Origin: Anaerolineales bacterium
GTDB lineage: Bacteria; Chloroflexota; Anaerolineae; 4572-78; J111
Length of the DNA: 64,000 nucleotides
NCBI GenBank assembly: GCA_015075405.1
Contig: JABTUK010000002.1
Span: 372,001 to 436,000, forward strand
Direction: 5' to 3'
Shown: positions 17,179 through 24,090 of the stretch, in pieces
Layout: every line of letters begins with the position of its first letter
Position numbering within the stretch: the stretch's first letter is position 1
Made by a program: the position numbers and the translations under genes
The notes under the pieces: model-generated
The model's database searches: none
Told to the model about the DNA's origin: nothing
The model's input: the letters and a program-made list of their open reading frames with translations, nothing else

Positions 17179-17649
17179 TTGCCAAGAACTAAACACCTGA
17201 TGAGAGCGGTCACTTGTGGCTTAACGTTAGAGGAAAATTTTGAGTTCAATCTGTACTATGACTCCGCTAACAAATCTTACAGAGAGCACAAATATATTGG
17301 AATTTATAGTGACAAGTGCATTAGAGGAGTGGGTGAAATTGAAAATGTTATTACTGCCGATTATATTTATCCCCATCTTCAAATTATTAGTTCAGTATCT
17401 CCGGTCACTGATAACCAACGAGAACGAATAATCAAAGTGATAGCCAAAGCCAAAGAAAATAATGGATGGGATATTTCCAGAGATAATAAATTCTTTTTGG
17501 TCAAACAACTCTATAGGACTGAATTTAGAAAGCAATCTAAAGGATCAATGCGAGGTAAGCAATATTTTGACCTTGAAGAGGTGTTAAATAATCCAAAACT
17601 GCCTGATGTGGCACAAATAGCGGAAATTTTGAACACAAAGTACTGGTGA
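17179..17649 (+). CDS. AT-rich hypothetical protein
   Basis: 156 residues from a TTG, or 149 from the ATG at 17200; neither has a good ribosome site. No family recognised. The sequence is mixed alpha/beta, rich in Asn, Lys, Tyr and Ile (for example KSYREHKYIGIYSDKCIRG, AKENNGWDISRDNKFF). Base composition is clearly AT-richer than every gene around it, and codons such as AAA, AAT and ATA dominate, which suggests recent arrival. It sits between radical SAM paralogue 3 and a HigBA module, the sort of place where small transferred genes collect. A REase- or defence-related role is possible but not supported by any motif. Confidence 0.6.
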   Translation: MPRTKHLMRAVTCGLTLEENFEFNLYYDSANKSYREHKYIGIYSDKCIRGVGEIENVITADYIYPHLQIISSVSPVTDNQRERIIKVIAKAKENNGWDISRDNKFFLVKQLYRTEFRKQSKGSMRGKQYFDLEEVLNNPKLPDVAQIAEILNTKYW

Positions 17650-17659
17650 TGATTTTAGC

Positions 17660-18031
17660 TCAAGCCGCCATCGTCACCGAAGGCCGAATCAAAATCTCAG
17701 CAGGGATACCCAATTTGTCGTGTAAGTTGCGAATCATCGGCAGAGTCAGAGGTTCCTGCCGGTTCAAAATATTGGCTACCTGTTCTTCACTGCCAATAAA
17801 AGGTTCGAGATCAGGCGGCTCCAATTGATAAGCCTCCATTATGTGTAAAATAGCCTCAACTGGATCGGGTGGGTAAATCGGATAATGTTCGGCTTCATAG
17901 GCTTCAACCAAAATGGTTAACAGTTCCAGGCGGTCTTCTTCGGGGGTGTTGGGGGCCGCGTCAAAGAGCCGGTCAATTTCCTGCAATACGGCCTGGTATT
18001 CTGCTTCAGTTCTGATAGGTTTGGCGTCCAT
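17660..18031 (-). CDS. higA: HigA-type antitoxin, XRE-like helix-turn-helix
   Basis: 123 residues. The N-terminal half (about 1-65) is the acidic helical HigA arm: IRTEAEYQAVLQEIDRLFDA, then RLELLTILVEAYE and HYPIYPPDPVEAILHIME. The C-terminal half is the helix-turn-helix: FIGSEEQVANILNRQEPLTL and MIRNLHDKLGIPAEILI. This is the split arrangement of the COG5499 HigA group. It binds and blocks the HigB toxin and represses the operon. It is read after the toxin, 14 bases downstream of the toxin's original stop, in the usual HigBA order. The toxin upstream is frameshifted, so this antitoxin may be an orphan. Confidence 0.87.
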   Translation of the reverse strand: MDAKPIRTEAEYQAVLQEIDRLFDAAPNTPEEDRLELLTILVEAYEAEHYPIYPPDPVEAILHIMEAYQLEPPDLEPFIGSEEQVANILNRQEPLTLPMIRNLHDKLGIPAEILIRPSVTMAA

Positions 18032-18045
18032 ATCTGTTTTCCTTA

Positions 18046-18334
18046 CTAAATCTTCGTAACATCAATGCGGTCATACTCTTGATGAGTCCCGACGAAACGA
18101 AGATAGATAATCCCTTTGTTGTAACGAATTTTAACGACCAGACGGTAATTTTTGGAGGTCGAATACAACTCGGTTATCGGCAACAATGCTGGCGTTTGGA
18201 TAATCCTTCTTGACCTGATCGGGCGTCTTCCAGTCGGCTTTTTTGGCCCGGTAATACCAGGCTCTCAACTGACCTTCAATATCCCGATGAGCTTCCCAAT
18301 ATTCTCTCAAAGTCTTTACGGCGATAATGCGCAC
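18046..18334 (-). pseudogene. higB: HigB-type toxin, frameshifted
   Basis: GTG start at 18334 with GGAG upstream. The first 58 or so codons read as HigB: LREYWEAHRDIEGQLRAWYY, ADWKTPDQVKKDYPNAS and NRVVFDLQK. At a run of five A bases (around 18147-18152) the frame breaks and a stop follows nine codons later. Shifting frame there restores the rest of the family: YRLVVKIRYNKGIIYLRFVG then THQEYDRIDVT, ending at a stop at 18046-18048. So the toxin is intact in content but broken by an indel in a homopolymer. It could be a pseudogene, a sequencing or assembly error, or (less likely) a slippage site. Intact HigB is a ribosome-dependent mRNase. Confidence 0.83.
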
Positions 18335-18420
18335 CAGTTTTGCTCCGATAACGACATTTTACGGACTACTTAACACGGAGCAAATTATAGTAAGCCAAAT
18401 TGTTATAGGGTAAAAGGATT

Positions 18421-19608
18421 ATGAAAGAGTATAGTTTCGATCTCGCTCGCGCCCGGCAGGATACGCCAGGGTGTGACAAGGTGCTGCACCTCAACAACGC
18501 CGGTGCGGCGCTGATGCCCCGGCAGGTATTGGAGGCAACCACAAATTACCTGCGCCTTGAGGCCGAGACGGGCGGTTATGAAGCGGCGGAATTAGCTCAC
18601 GACTCGGTCGAGCGGGTTTATGATGCGGTGAGCAGTCTGATTAACTGCCGCCGGGACGAAGTCGCCATCATCGAAAATGCGACACGGGCCTGGGATATGG
18701 CCTTTTACGCCATCCCTTTCCAGCCGGGCGACCGTATCCTGACCGCCAGAGCCGAATACGCCAGCAATTACATTGCCTTTCTCCAGGTGGCCCGGCGCAC
18801 CGGCGCGCAGGTAGAGGTCATCCCCAACGATGAGTTCGGGCAGGCATCGGTGGCGGCTTTGCAGGCGATGCTCGATGAGCGGGTCAAGTTGATTGCCATC
18901 ACCCACGTGCCGACCAACGGCGGCCTGGTCAATCCGGCGGCGGAAATTGGCCGGGTGGCGCGCGAAGCCGGGGTGCTCTACCTGCTCGATGCCTGCCAGT
19001 CGGTGGGCCAAATGCCGATTGACGTGCAGGCCATCGGCTGTGATATGCTCTCGGCGACAGGACGCAAATACCTGCGCGGGCCGCGCGGAACCGGCTTTTT
19101 GTATGTGCGCGGCGAAGTGCTGGACCAGCTTGAGCCGCCCTTTTTGGATCTGCACGCCGCCAGATGGGTGGCTGAGGATCGCTTTGAAATCCGGCCCGAC
19201 GCTCGCCGTTTTGAGAATTGGGAAACCAATTACGCCGGTAAAGTGGGCCTGGGGGTGGCTGTGGATTATGCCCTCTCCTGGGGGCTGGAAACCATCTGGT
19301 CCCGTATCGCTAGCCTGGCGGCGGATTTGCGGGCCAGATTGAACGCCCTGCCTGGCGTCGAACTGCATGATTTGGGCCGTGAGAAATGCGGTATCGTCAC
19401 TTTTTCGGTGCAAGGATTGGCCCCGGAAGAAATCCGGCGTAAGCTGGCCGGGCAAAAGATCAATGTATCTACTTCGAGTTTGGCTTCTACCCGCTTGGAT
19501 ATGGCGGCGCGAGGGCTGCAAGAAATCGTGCGGGCCTCGGTGCATTATTACAACAGCGAAGCGGAAATTGACCAATTCGGCGAGGCGATTGATGCGCTTC
19601 TTTATTAA
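18421..19608 (+). CDS. Class V aminotransferase / cysteine-desulfurase-like PLP enzyme
   Basis: 395 residues. HLNNAGAALMP at the start, ENATRAWDMAFY, THVPTNGGLVNP, the pair Asp190 and Gln193 in LLDACQSVGQ, and the Schiff-base Lys216 in SATGRKYLRGPRGTGFLYV define the class V fold, nearest to the SufS/isopenicillin-N-epimerase branch. The usual desulfurase Cys loop (about 340-365) instead has INVSTSSLAS, and no Cys is seen there, so sulfur mobilisation is doubtful; epimerisation, lyase or amino transfer is more likely. It is placed between radical SAM paralogues 3 and 4 and probably serves the same pathway. AAAAGGATT precedes the ATG. Confidence 0.88.
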   Translation: MKEYSFDLARARQDTPGCDKVLHLNNAGAALMPRQVLEATTNYLRLEAETGGYEAAELAHDSVERVYDAVSSLINCRRDEVAIIENATRAWDMAFYAIPFQPGDRILTARAEYASNYIAFLQVARRTGAQVEVIPNDEFGQASVAALQAMLDERVKLIAITHVPTNGGLVNPAAEIGRVAREAGVLYLLDACQSVGQMPIDVQAIGCDMLSATGRKYLRGPRGTGFLYVRGEVLDQLEPPFLDLHAARWVAEDRFEIRPDARRFENWETNYAGKVGLGVAVDYALSWGLETIWSRIASLAADLRARLNALPGVELHDLGREKCGIVTFSVQGLAPEEIRRKLAGQKINVSTSSLASTRLDMAARGLQEIVRASVHYYNSEAEIDQFGEAIDALLY

Positions 19609-19663
19609 GGCTAAGGCTAAGGCTGAGGCTGAGATTACTTAGCCTTAGCCTCAGCCTTAGCCT
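19607..19663. repeat. Intergenic word-repeat hairpin, GGCTAA/GGCTGA family
   Basis: Left arm GGCTAA, GGCTAA, GGCTGA, GGCTGA; right arm AGCCTTAGCC-TCAGCCTTAGCC. A six-base word, the shortest period in this window. It starts inside the stop codon of the aminotransferase gene. Confidence 0.8.
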
Positions 19664-19683
19664 TCTCTTTAGGAGGCCAGTGT

Positions 19684-21042
19684 GTGAGACTTACCATCAT
19701 CCACCCCTGCATCGGCCGCCGGCCTGGCCAGCCTTACATCGGCACGTGGCAGATGGAGCCGCTGCCGGCGGCGGTGATTGCCGGGTTGACCCCCAAAGAT
19801 GTCGAAGTTAAATTTTACGACGACCGCATGGAAACCATCCCCTTTGATGAGCCGACCGACCTGGTCGCCCTCAGCGTTGAAACTTATACCGCCAAGCGCT
19901 GCTATCAAATTGCCAGCGAATACCGCCGGCGGGGTGTGCCGGTCATTATGGGTGGATTTCACGCCACCCTTTGTCCGGAGGAGGTGGCCGATTATGCCGA
20001 AGCGGTGGTCATTGGCGAGGCCGAAGGCTTGTGGCCGGAAGTGATTGACGATTTCCGGCACGGTAAATTAGCCAAAATTTATCGGCAGCCGGAGCGCCCC
20101 TCGCTCACCGGCCTGAAACCGGATCGGACCATCTTTCGCGGCAAGCGGTATTTATCCATCGGCCTGGTCGAGGCCGGGCGCGGTTGTCACTTTAAATGTG
20201 ACTTTTGCGCTGTACAGACCGTCTTCAACAAAACCCAAAACCGCCGCCCGATTGACGACATCATCGCCGAATTGGAGTCCATGCGCCGGGAAAAGAAGAA
20301 ATTCTTTTTCTTTGTGGACGACAACATCACTTCCAATATGCGCCAGGCCAAAGAGTTCTTCCAGGCGCTCATCCCGCTCAAACTGCGCTGGGTCAGCCAG
20401 GCCAGCATCAACGCCGCCCACGACGAGGAATTTCTCGACCTGCTGGTGCGGAGCGGCTGTGAAGGCTTGCTCATCGGCTTTGAAAGCCTCAACCCCGCAA
20501 ATCTGCGGGCCATGGACAAAGGCTTCAACACCATGAAGGGCGGCTACGAGCAGGCTTTGGCCAACCTGCGCCGCTTTGGCCTGAAACTTTACGCCACCTT
20601 CATTTTTGGCTACGACCTCGACACCACGGCCTCCTTTGCCGAAACGGTTGAATTTGCTAAGCAACACCGCTTTTTTATCGGCGCGTTCAACCATTTGACT
20701 CCCTTTCCCGGCACGCCGCTGTACCAGCGTCTCGAAGCTGAGAAACGGCTGTTGTATCAAGCCTGGTGGCTCGACGATAATTACAGCTACAACAAAATCC
20801 CCTTTCAACCGGCCCAAATGTCCCCGACGGAACTCCAGGCTGGCTGCCTGGCCGCCCGCAAAGCTTTTTACTCAATCCCCAGTATTCTCCGGCGCGGCCT
20901 CGACCGGCGCAATCGCCCCGACTTTTTTATGCTGCGCCACTTTTTCCTGATCAACGCCATGATCCGGGCCGAGGTCAGCCAGCGGGATCATTTTCCGTTG
21001 GGTGATGCCGGTTGGCGGGGAGAGATGTTGAAAGCGCAGTGA
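19684..21042 (+). CDS. B12-binding radical SAM protein (paralogue 4 of 4)
   Basis: 452 residues, GTG start with TTTAGGAGGCCAGT (strong Shine-Dalgarno) just upstream. Cobalamin-binding half with MEPLPAAVIAGLTPKDVEVK, DDRMETIPFDEPTDLVALSV and GVPVIMGGFHATLCPEE; cluster ligands Cys168, Cys172 and Cys175 (GRGCHFKCDFCA). FFFFVDDNITSNMRQAKEFF and LLIGFESLNPANLRAMDKGF follow. Its C-terminus is about ten residues longer than in paralogues 2 and 3. It follows the aminotransferase across the GGCTAA hairpin and precedes the S23-type gene. Chemistry is probably B12-dependent methylation or carbon-skeleton work; substrate unknown. Confidence 0.92.
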   Translation: MRLTIIHPCIGRRPGQPYIGTWQMEPLPAAVIAGLTPKDVEVKFYDDRMETIPFDEPTDLVALSVETYTAKRCYQIASEYRRRGVPVIMGGFHATLCPEEVADYAEAVVIGEAEGLWPEVIDDFRHGKLAKIYRQPERPSLTGLKPDRTIFRGKRYLSIGLVEAGRGCHFKCDFCAVQTVFNKTQNRRPIDDIIAELESMRREKKKFFFFVDDNITSNMRQAKEFFQALIPLKLRWVSQASINAAHDEEFLDLLVRSGCEGLLIGFESLNPANLRAMDKGFNTMKGGYEQALANLRRFGLKLYATFIFGYDLDTTASFAETVEFAKQHRFFIGAFNHLTPFPGTPLYQRLEAEKRLLYQAWWLDDNYSYNKIPFQPAQMSPTELQAGCLAARKAFYSIPSILRRGLDRRNRPDFFMLRHFFLINAMIRAEVSQRDHFPLGDAGWRGEMLKAQ

Positions 21043-21055
21043 GGCCAGTGTCAAG

Positions 21056-21131
21056 TGTCAGGTGTCAGGTGTCAAGTGTCAAGTGTCAGGTGTCAAGTGT
21101 CAAGTGTCAAGTGTCAGGTGTCAGGTGTCTT
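21056..21131. repeat. Word-repeat array AAGTGTC/AGGTGTC, left arm of a split hairpin
   Basis: About ten consecutive heptamers AAGTGTC or AGGTGTC with no loop and no right arm directly after it. The complementary arm is at 21523-21553, on the far side of the four-helix-bundle gene. Confidence 0.85.
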
Positions 21132-21152
21132 AGTATATAAGGGAGGAGAAAC

Positions 21153-21521
21153 ATGCCACTGATTAAACGATTTGAAGATATTCAGGCATGGCGGGAAGCG
21201 CGGGAAATGACTCGGCAAATTTATCAATTGAGTGATGCGGGTGCCTTTGCTCGTGATTTTGGTTTACGTGACCAGATTCGTCGAGCAGCAGTATCGGCCA
21301 TGGCAAATATTGCCGAAGGCTTTGATTGCGACTCTCGCCGGGAGTTTGTGCGTTTTCTTGGTATTGCTCGCCGCTCAGTCGTTGAAGTCCAATCACTGCT
21401 CTATGTTGCGCTTGATGCCGGCTATATAGATGAGGCCACTTTTCAGTCCCATTATGTCCAGACTGTAAAGACAAAAAGTCTTATCGGCGGCTTAAAACAC
21501 TCACTTGAAAAACGTCTTTGA
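21153..21521 (+). CDS. Four-helix-bundle protein of the S23 / 23S-rRNA intervening-sequence family
   Basis: 122 residues. The family pattern is clear: FEDIQAWREAREMTRQIYQL, DFGLRDQIRRAAVSAMANIAEGF, RREFVRFLGIARRSVVEVQS and a last helix KSLIGGLKHSLEKRL. Members were first found encoded in rRNA intervening sequences and are widespread as free genes; a related fold is the Avd accessory protein of diversity-generating retroelements. Biochemical role is unknown, with nucleic-acid binding suspected. GGGAGGAGAAAC gives a strong ribosome site. The gene stands between the two arms of an AAGTGTC-type inverted repeat, as if it were cargo in the loop. Confidence 0.88.
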   Translation: MPLIKRFEDIQAWREAREMTRQIYQLSDAGAFARDFGLRDQIRRAAVSAMANIAEGFDCDSRREFVRFLGIARRSVVEVQSLLYVALDAGYIDEATFQSHYVQTVKTKSLIGGLKHSLEKRL

Positions 21522-21522
21522 A

Positions 21523-21553
21523 CCTGACACCTGGCACTTGACACCTGACACCT
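21523..21553. repeat. Right arm of the split AAGTGTC hairpin
   Basis: CCTGACACCTGGCACTTGAC and further CACCTGA units, the reverse complement of the array at 21056-21131. Together they bracket the four-helix-bundle gene as a roughly 500-base inverted-repeat unit. Confidence 0.75.
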
Positions 21554-21565
21554 AATCAACTCCCT

Positions 21566-22723
21566 ATGGAATTTACTTTTGACCTCGCCACCCCCACCGA
21601 TGATCCGGCCATTCGGCGGCTGCTGGCAAATAACCCTATACCGAGCCGGGTGACGGTTACTTACGAGCGCGAACCGGACTATTTTCTCGGCTGCGCCACG
21701 ATGGGCCACTTTTGCCAGGTTTTAGTTGCCCGGCATCGGCCCAGCAACGAAGTAGCCGCTGTGGCCACTCGTACCACTCGCCCCTTGTTTGTCAACGGCC
21801 AGATTGAAGAAGTCGGTTATATCGGTCAGCTCCGTGTGGACGAGCGGTTTCGCGGGCGCTGGCTGGTTTCCGGTGGCTTTCGCTATTTTCATCAGCTCCA
21901 CGCCGATGGCCGCGTGGCCGGTTACATCACCACCATCATCGAGGGCAATACCGAGGCTCAAGGCATCCTGGTCGAACGCGCCCGCCGCCACTTTCCCGTT
22001 TATCGAGAGATTGACCGGCTGTGTACCCTGGCCATTATTTTGAGAAAATCTGCCCGTCTTGCGTCTTGCGTCTTACGTCATCAATCCGCCTCACGCCTCA
22101 CGCCTCACGCACCACGCACCACGCACCACGTTACCCCCGCCTCCCCCGCCGACCTCCCGGCCATTGTCAGCTTCCTCCACCAGCATGGTTCAACCAAACA
22201 GTTTTTTCCCGTTTTCAGCGAGGCCGATTTTACTACCAGCGTAACCACGCTTGATTTTCGCGTGGAAGATTTTGTGGTCGCTCGCCAAAATGGGCAGATT
22301 ATCGGTGTGATGGGGTTGTGGGACCAGTCACGCTACAAACAGACGATAGTTCGCGCTTATCATGGCTCGCTCCGCTGGCTCCGTCCCTTTTATAATGGCT
22401 GGCTGCGCCTCAGGGGGGCAAAGCCGCTGCCGCCGCCCGGCCAGCCCATCCACTTTGCCTATGCCAGTTTTATCTGTGTGGCTCAAAACAACCCTGACAC
22501 CTTCGGCATCTTGCTGCGATACGTGTATAATTTAGCTGTAGCGCGAGGTTACGCCTATTTGATGGTCGGCCTATCTACCCGTGACCCACTCCTGGATGTC
22601 GCTCGAAGCTATGCGCATATCCCTTATTACAGCCGCTTGTACACGGTCTGCTGGCCGGATGACCTGCGTTTTCATGAAAAGCTCGACCAGCGCATTCCTT
22701 ATGTCGAAATTGCAACCCTCTAA
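21566..22723 (+). CDS. Double GNAT-like acyltransferase with a repeat-encoded linker
   Basis: 385 residues in two halves. Residues 1-160 resemble an acetyltransferase: FDLATPTDDPAIRRLL opening, EEVGYIGQLRVDERFRGRWL (strand 4 with the acyl-CoA loop) and AGYITTIIEGNTEAQGILV. Residues about 190-385 start again with TPASPADLPAIVSFLHQHG and contain a second strand/helix set. Between them, residues about 162-189 (for example RLASCVLRHQ and SRLTPHAPRTTHHV) are encoded by a GCGTCTT / CACGCCT word repeat, so repeat DNA has become the linker. It may acylate a product of the radical SAM cluster. No catalytic residue assigned. Confidence 0.72.
   Translation: MEFTFDLATPTDDPAIRRLLANNPIPSRVTVTYEREPDYFLGCATMGHFCQVLVARHRPSNEVAAVATRTTRPLFVNGQIEEVGYIGQLRVDERFRGRWLVSGGFRYFHQLHADGRVAGYITTIIEGNTEAQGILVERARRHFPVYREIDRLCTLAIILRKSARLASCVLRHQSASRLTPHAPRTTHHVTPASPADLPAIVSFLHQHGSTKQFFPVFSEADFTTSVTTLDFRVEDFVVARQNGQIIGVMGLWDQSRYKQTIVRAYHGSLRWLRPFYNGWLRLRGAKPLPPPGQPIHFAYASFICVAQNNPDTFGILLRYVYNLAVARGYAYLMVGLSTRDPLLDVARSYAHIPYYSRLYTVCWPDDLRFHEKLDQRIPYVEIATL
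22055..22130. repeat. Word repeat inside a reading frame (GCGTCTT / CACGCCT / CACGCAC)
   Basis: GCGTCTT units, then CACGCCT three times and CACGCAC three times, all heptamers. It lies wholly within the acetyltransferase gene and is in frame with both halves. Confidence 0.8.
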
Positions 22724-22765
22724 CCTTAATTCCAACAGCACCCCTCAAGTTACAGGAGATTTGTC

Positions 22766-23233
22766 ATGAAACTTTGGCCTTCGCTGCTGCTTCTGCTTGG
22801 GCTGTGGTTAACCGCCTGCGCCGGGCCGGTAAACCCACCGCATGACGGGCCACCTCCGGCAAATCAGCCCCCTGTCGAAACAGCGCCCAGCCGGGGCGTC
22901 TGGCATACTTATGCCAAAGTGGACCGCATTTACAGCCTCAGCATGGAGGATGATACTGTTTGGGCCGCCACCAATGCCGGACTGGTCCGCTGGAACCGCG
23001 CCGATGGCTTGGCCAGCCATAACCTCACTTCTATTGCTGCCGATAAAGCCGGCCACATTTGGGTGGGGACCGATGGCAAGGGCGTCAGCGAGTTTGACGG
23101 GCAAACCTGGCGCACCTACACCGCCGCCAATGGCCTGGCCGATGATTCGGTGCTGGCTATTGCCGTTGATGGAGCCGGGCACAAGTGGTTTGGCACTCGC
23201 GGCGGGTTGAGTGAATTTGATGACAAACCCTGA
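22766..23233 (+). CDS. Lipoprotein with Reg_prop-type propeller repeats, probably truncated
   Basis: 155 residues. The signal peptide ends in a lipobox LWLTAC at about 13-18, followed by a Pro-rich tether. From about 45 on there are three beta-propeller strands groups of the two-component-regulator propeller kind: VWAATNAGLVRWNRADG, HIWVGTDGKGVSEFDGQTWR and HKWFGTRGGLSEFDD. A closed propeller needs many more blades, and the gene stops after the third, overlapping the next gene by about 14 bases. So it is either a remnant or works by self-assembly. It should be anchored on the outer face of the membrane. CAGGAGATTTGTC is a good ribosome site. Confidence 0.75.
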   Translation: MKLWPSLLLLLGLWLTACAGPVNPPHDGPPPANQPPVETAPSRGVWHTYAKVDRIYSLSMEDDTVWAATNAGLVRWNRADGLASHNLTSIAADKAGHIWVGTDGKGVSEFDGQTWRTYTAANGLADDSVLAIAVDGAGHKWFGTRGGLSEFDDKP

Positions 23234-23966
23234 AATAGCGGCGCATGCCAACAGTTTTGGCCGGTTGATCGGACGAGTACAGCGGCCGCAGGAATTGACC
23301 CTGGCTGAACGCAATGAGATGTATGGCCTCCTGGCCGATTACTTTGCCAATGTCACCCGGCCTCACTTTGAAACGGATTTGGCCGAAAAAGAGTGGGTTA
23401 TTTTGCTAAGCGACTCTGCTACAGGCCAGATTCAGGGCTTCTCCACCTTGATGCGCTTGCAGGTGGTTGTGGACAACCAGCCCGTCGTCGCCTTCTTCTC
23501 CGGCGATACCATTATCCACCGTGATTATTGGGGCGAGGTGGAACTGCCCCGGCTGTGGGGGCGGCACGTTTTTAATCTGGCCGAAACGATGGGCAATGAG
23601 GCGCGGGTCTACTGGTTTCTGATTAGTTCCGGCTACAAAACCTACCGTTTCCTGCCCGTCTTTTTCCGCGAGTTTTACCCCACTTACCTGCGCCCAACCC
23701 CGCCAGATATTAAACAAATTATGGATGCCCTGGCTCGCGCCAAATTTCCCTCGGAGTATGACCCGGAGCGAGGCATCATCCGTTTTGCCCAGGCCGCTCC
23801 TCTCCGCTCCGGCGTCGCCGAGATTACCGCCCGCCGGCTCAAAGACCCTCATGTTGCCTTTTTTGTCGCCGCCAATCCCGGCCACGCTCAAGGCGACCAA
23901 CTCCCTTGTTTGGTCGAACTGACTCGGACGAATATCACCGCAGCCGGTAGGCGGATGTTAGGATGA
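23220..23966 (+). CDS. Uncharacterised protein, possibly GNAT-like
   Basis: About 248 residues from ATG 23220 (a GTG at 23211 is also possible); both starts overlap the lipoprotein gene, suggesting coupled translation. No named family is certain. Features: YFANVTRPHFETDLAEKEWVI then IQGFSTLMRLQVVVDNQPVV, AFFSGDTIIHRDYWGEVELP and RVYWFLISSGYKTYRFLPVFF. The beta strands and the YWFLISSGYKTYR helix recall the N-acyltransferase fold. It follows the double acetyltransferase and precedes a GH3-type acyl-adenylating enzyme, so acyl transfer in the same pathway is a fair guess. Confidence 0.6.
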   Translation: MTNPEIAAHANSFGRLIGRVQRPQELTLAERNEMYGLLADYFANVTRPHFETDLAEKEWVILLSDSATGQIQGFSTLMRLQVVVDNQPVVAFFSGDTIIHRDYWGEVELPRLWGRHVFNLAETMGNEARVYWFLISSGYKTYRFLPVFFREFYPTYLRPTPPDIKQIMDALARAKFPSEYDPERGIIRFAQAAPLRSGVAEITARRLKDPHVAFFVAANPGHAQGDQLPCLVELTRTNITAAGRRMLG

Positions 23967-24090
23967 GGCGAGGGTGCGAGGAGGCGAAGACGCGAAGCTG
24001 CGAGGGAACGAGGAGATGAAAAGATGAGCAAATCATATCCTCGCCTCCTCGCCTCACCTTTCCTCGCCTCCTCGCCTCACCTCTCCTCGC
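23966..24090. repeat. Word-repeat hairpin, CTCGCCTC family, overlapping a gene start
   Basis: Left arm (23966-24015) GGCGAGG, GCGAGGAGGCGAAG, GAGGAGA; right arm (24039-24090) CTCGCCTC twice, ACCTTTC, CTCGCCTC twice, ACCTCTC. The right arm is translated as the N-terminus of the GH3-family protein. Confidence 0.8.

Noticed and set aside
21056..21131. Tandem repeats resembling a CRISPR array
   Set aside because: Units are 7 bases with no unique spacers and there are no cas genes; it is the left arm of a word-repeat hairpin.
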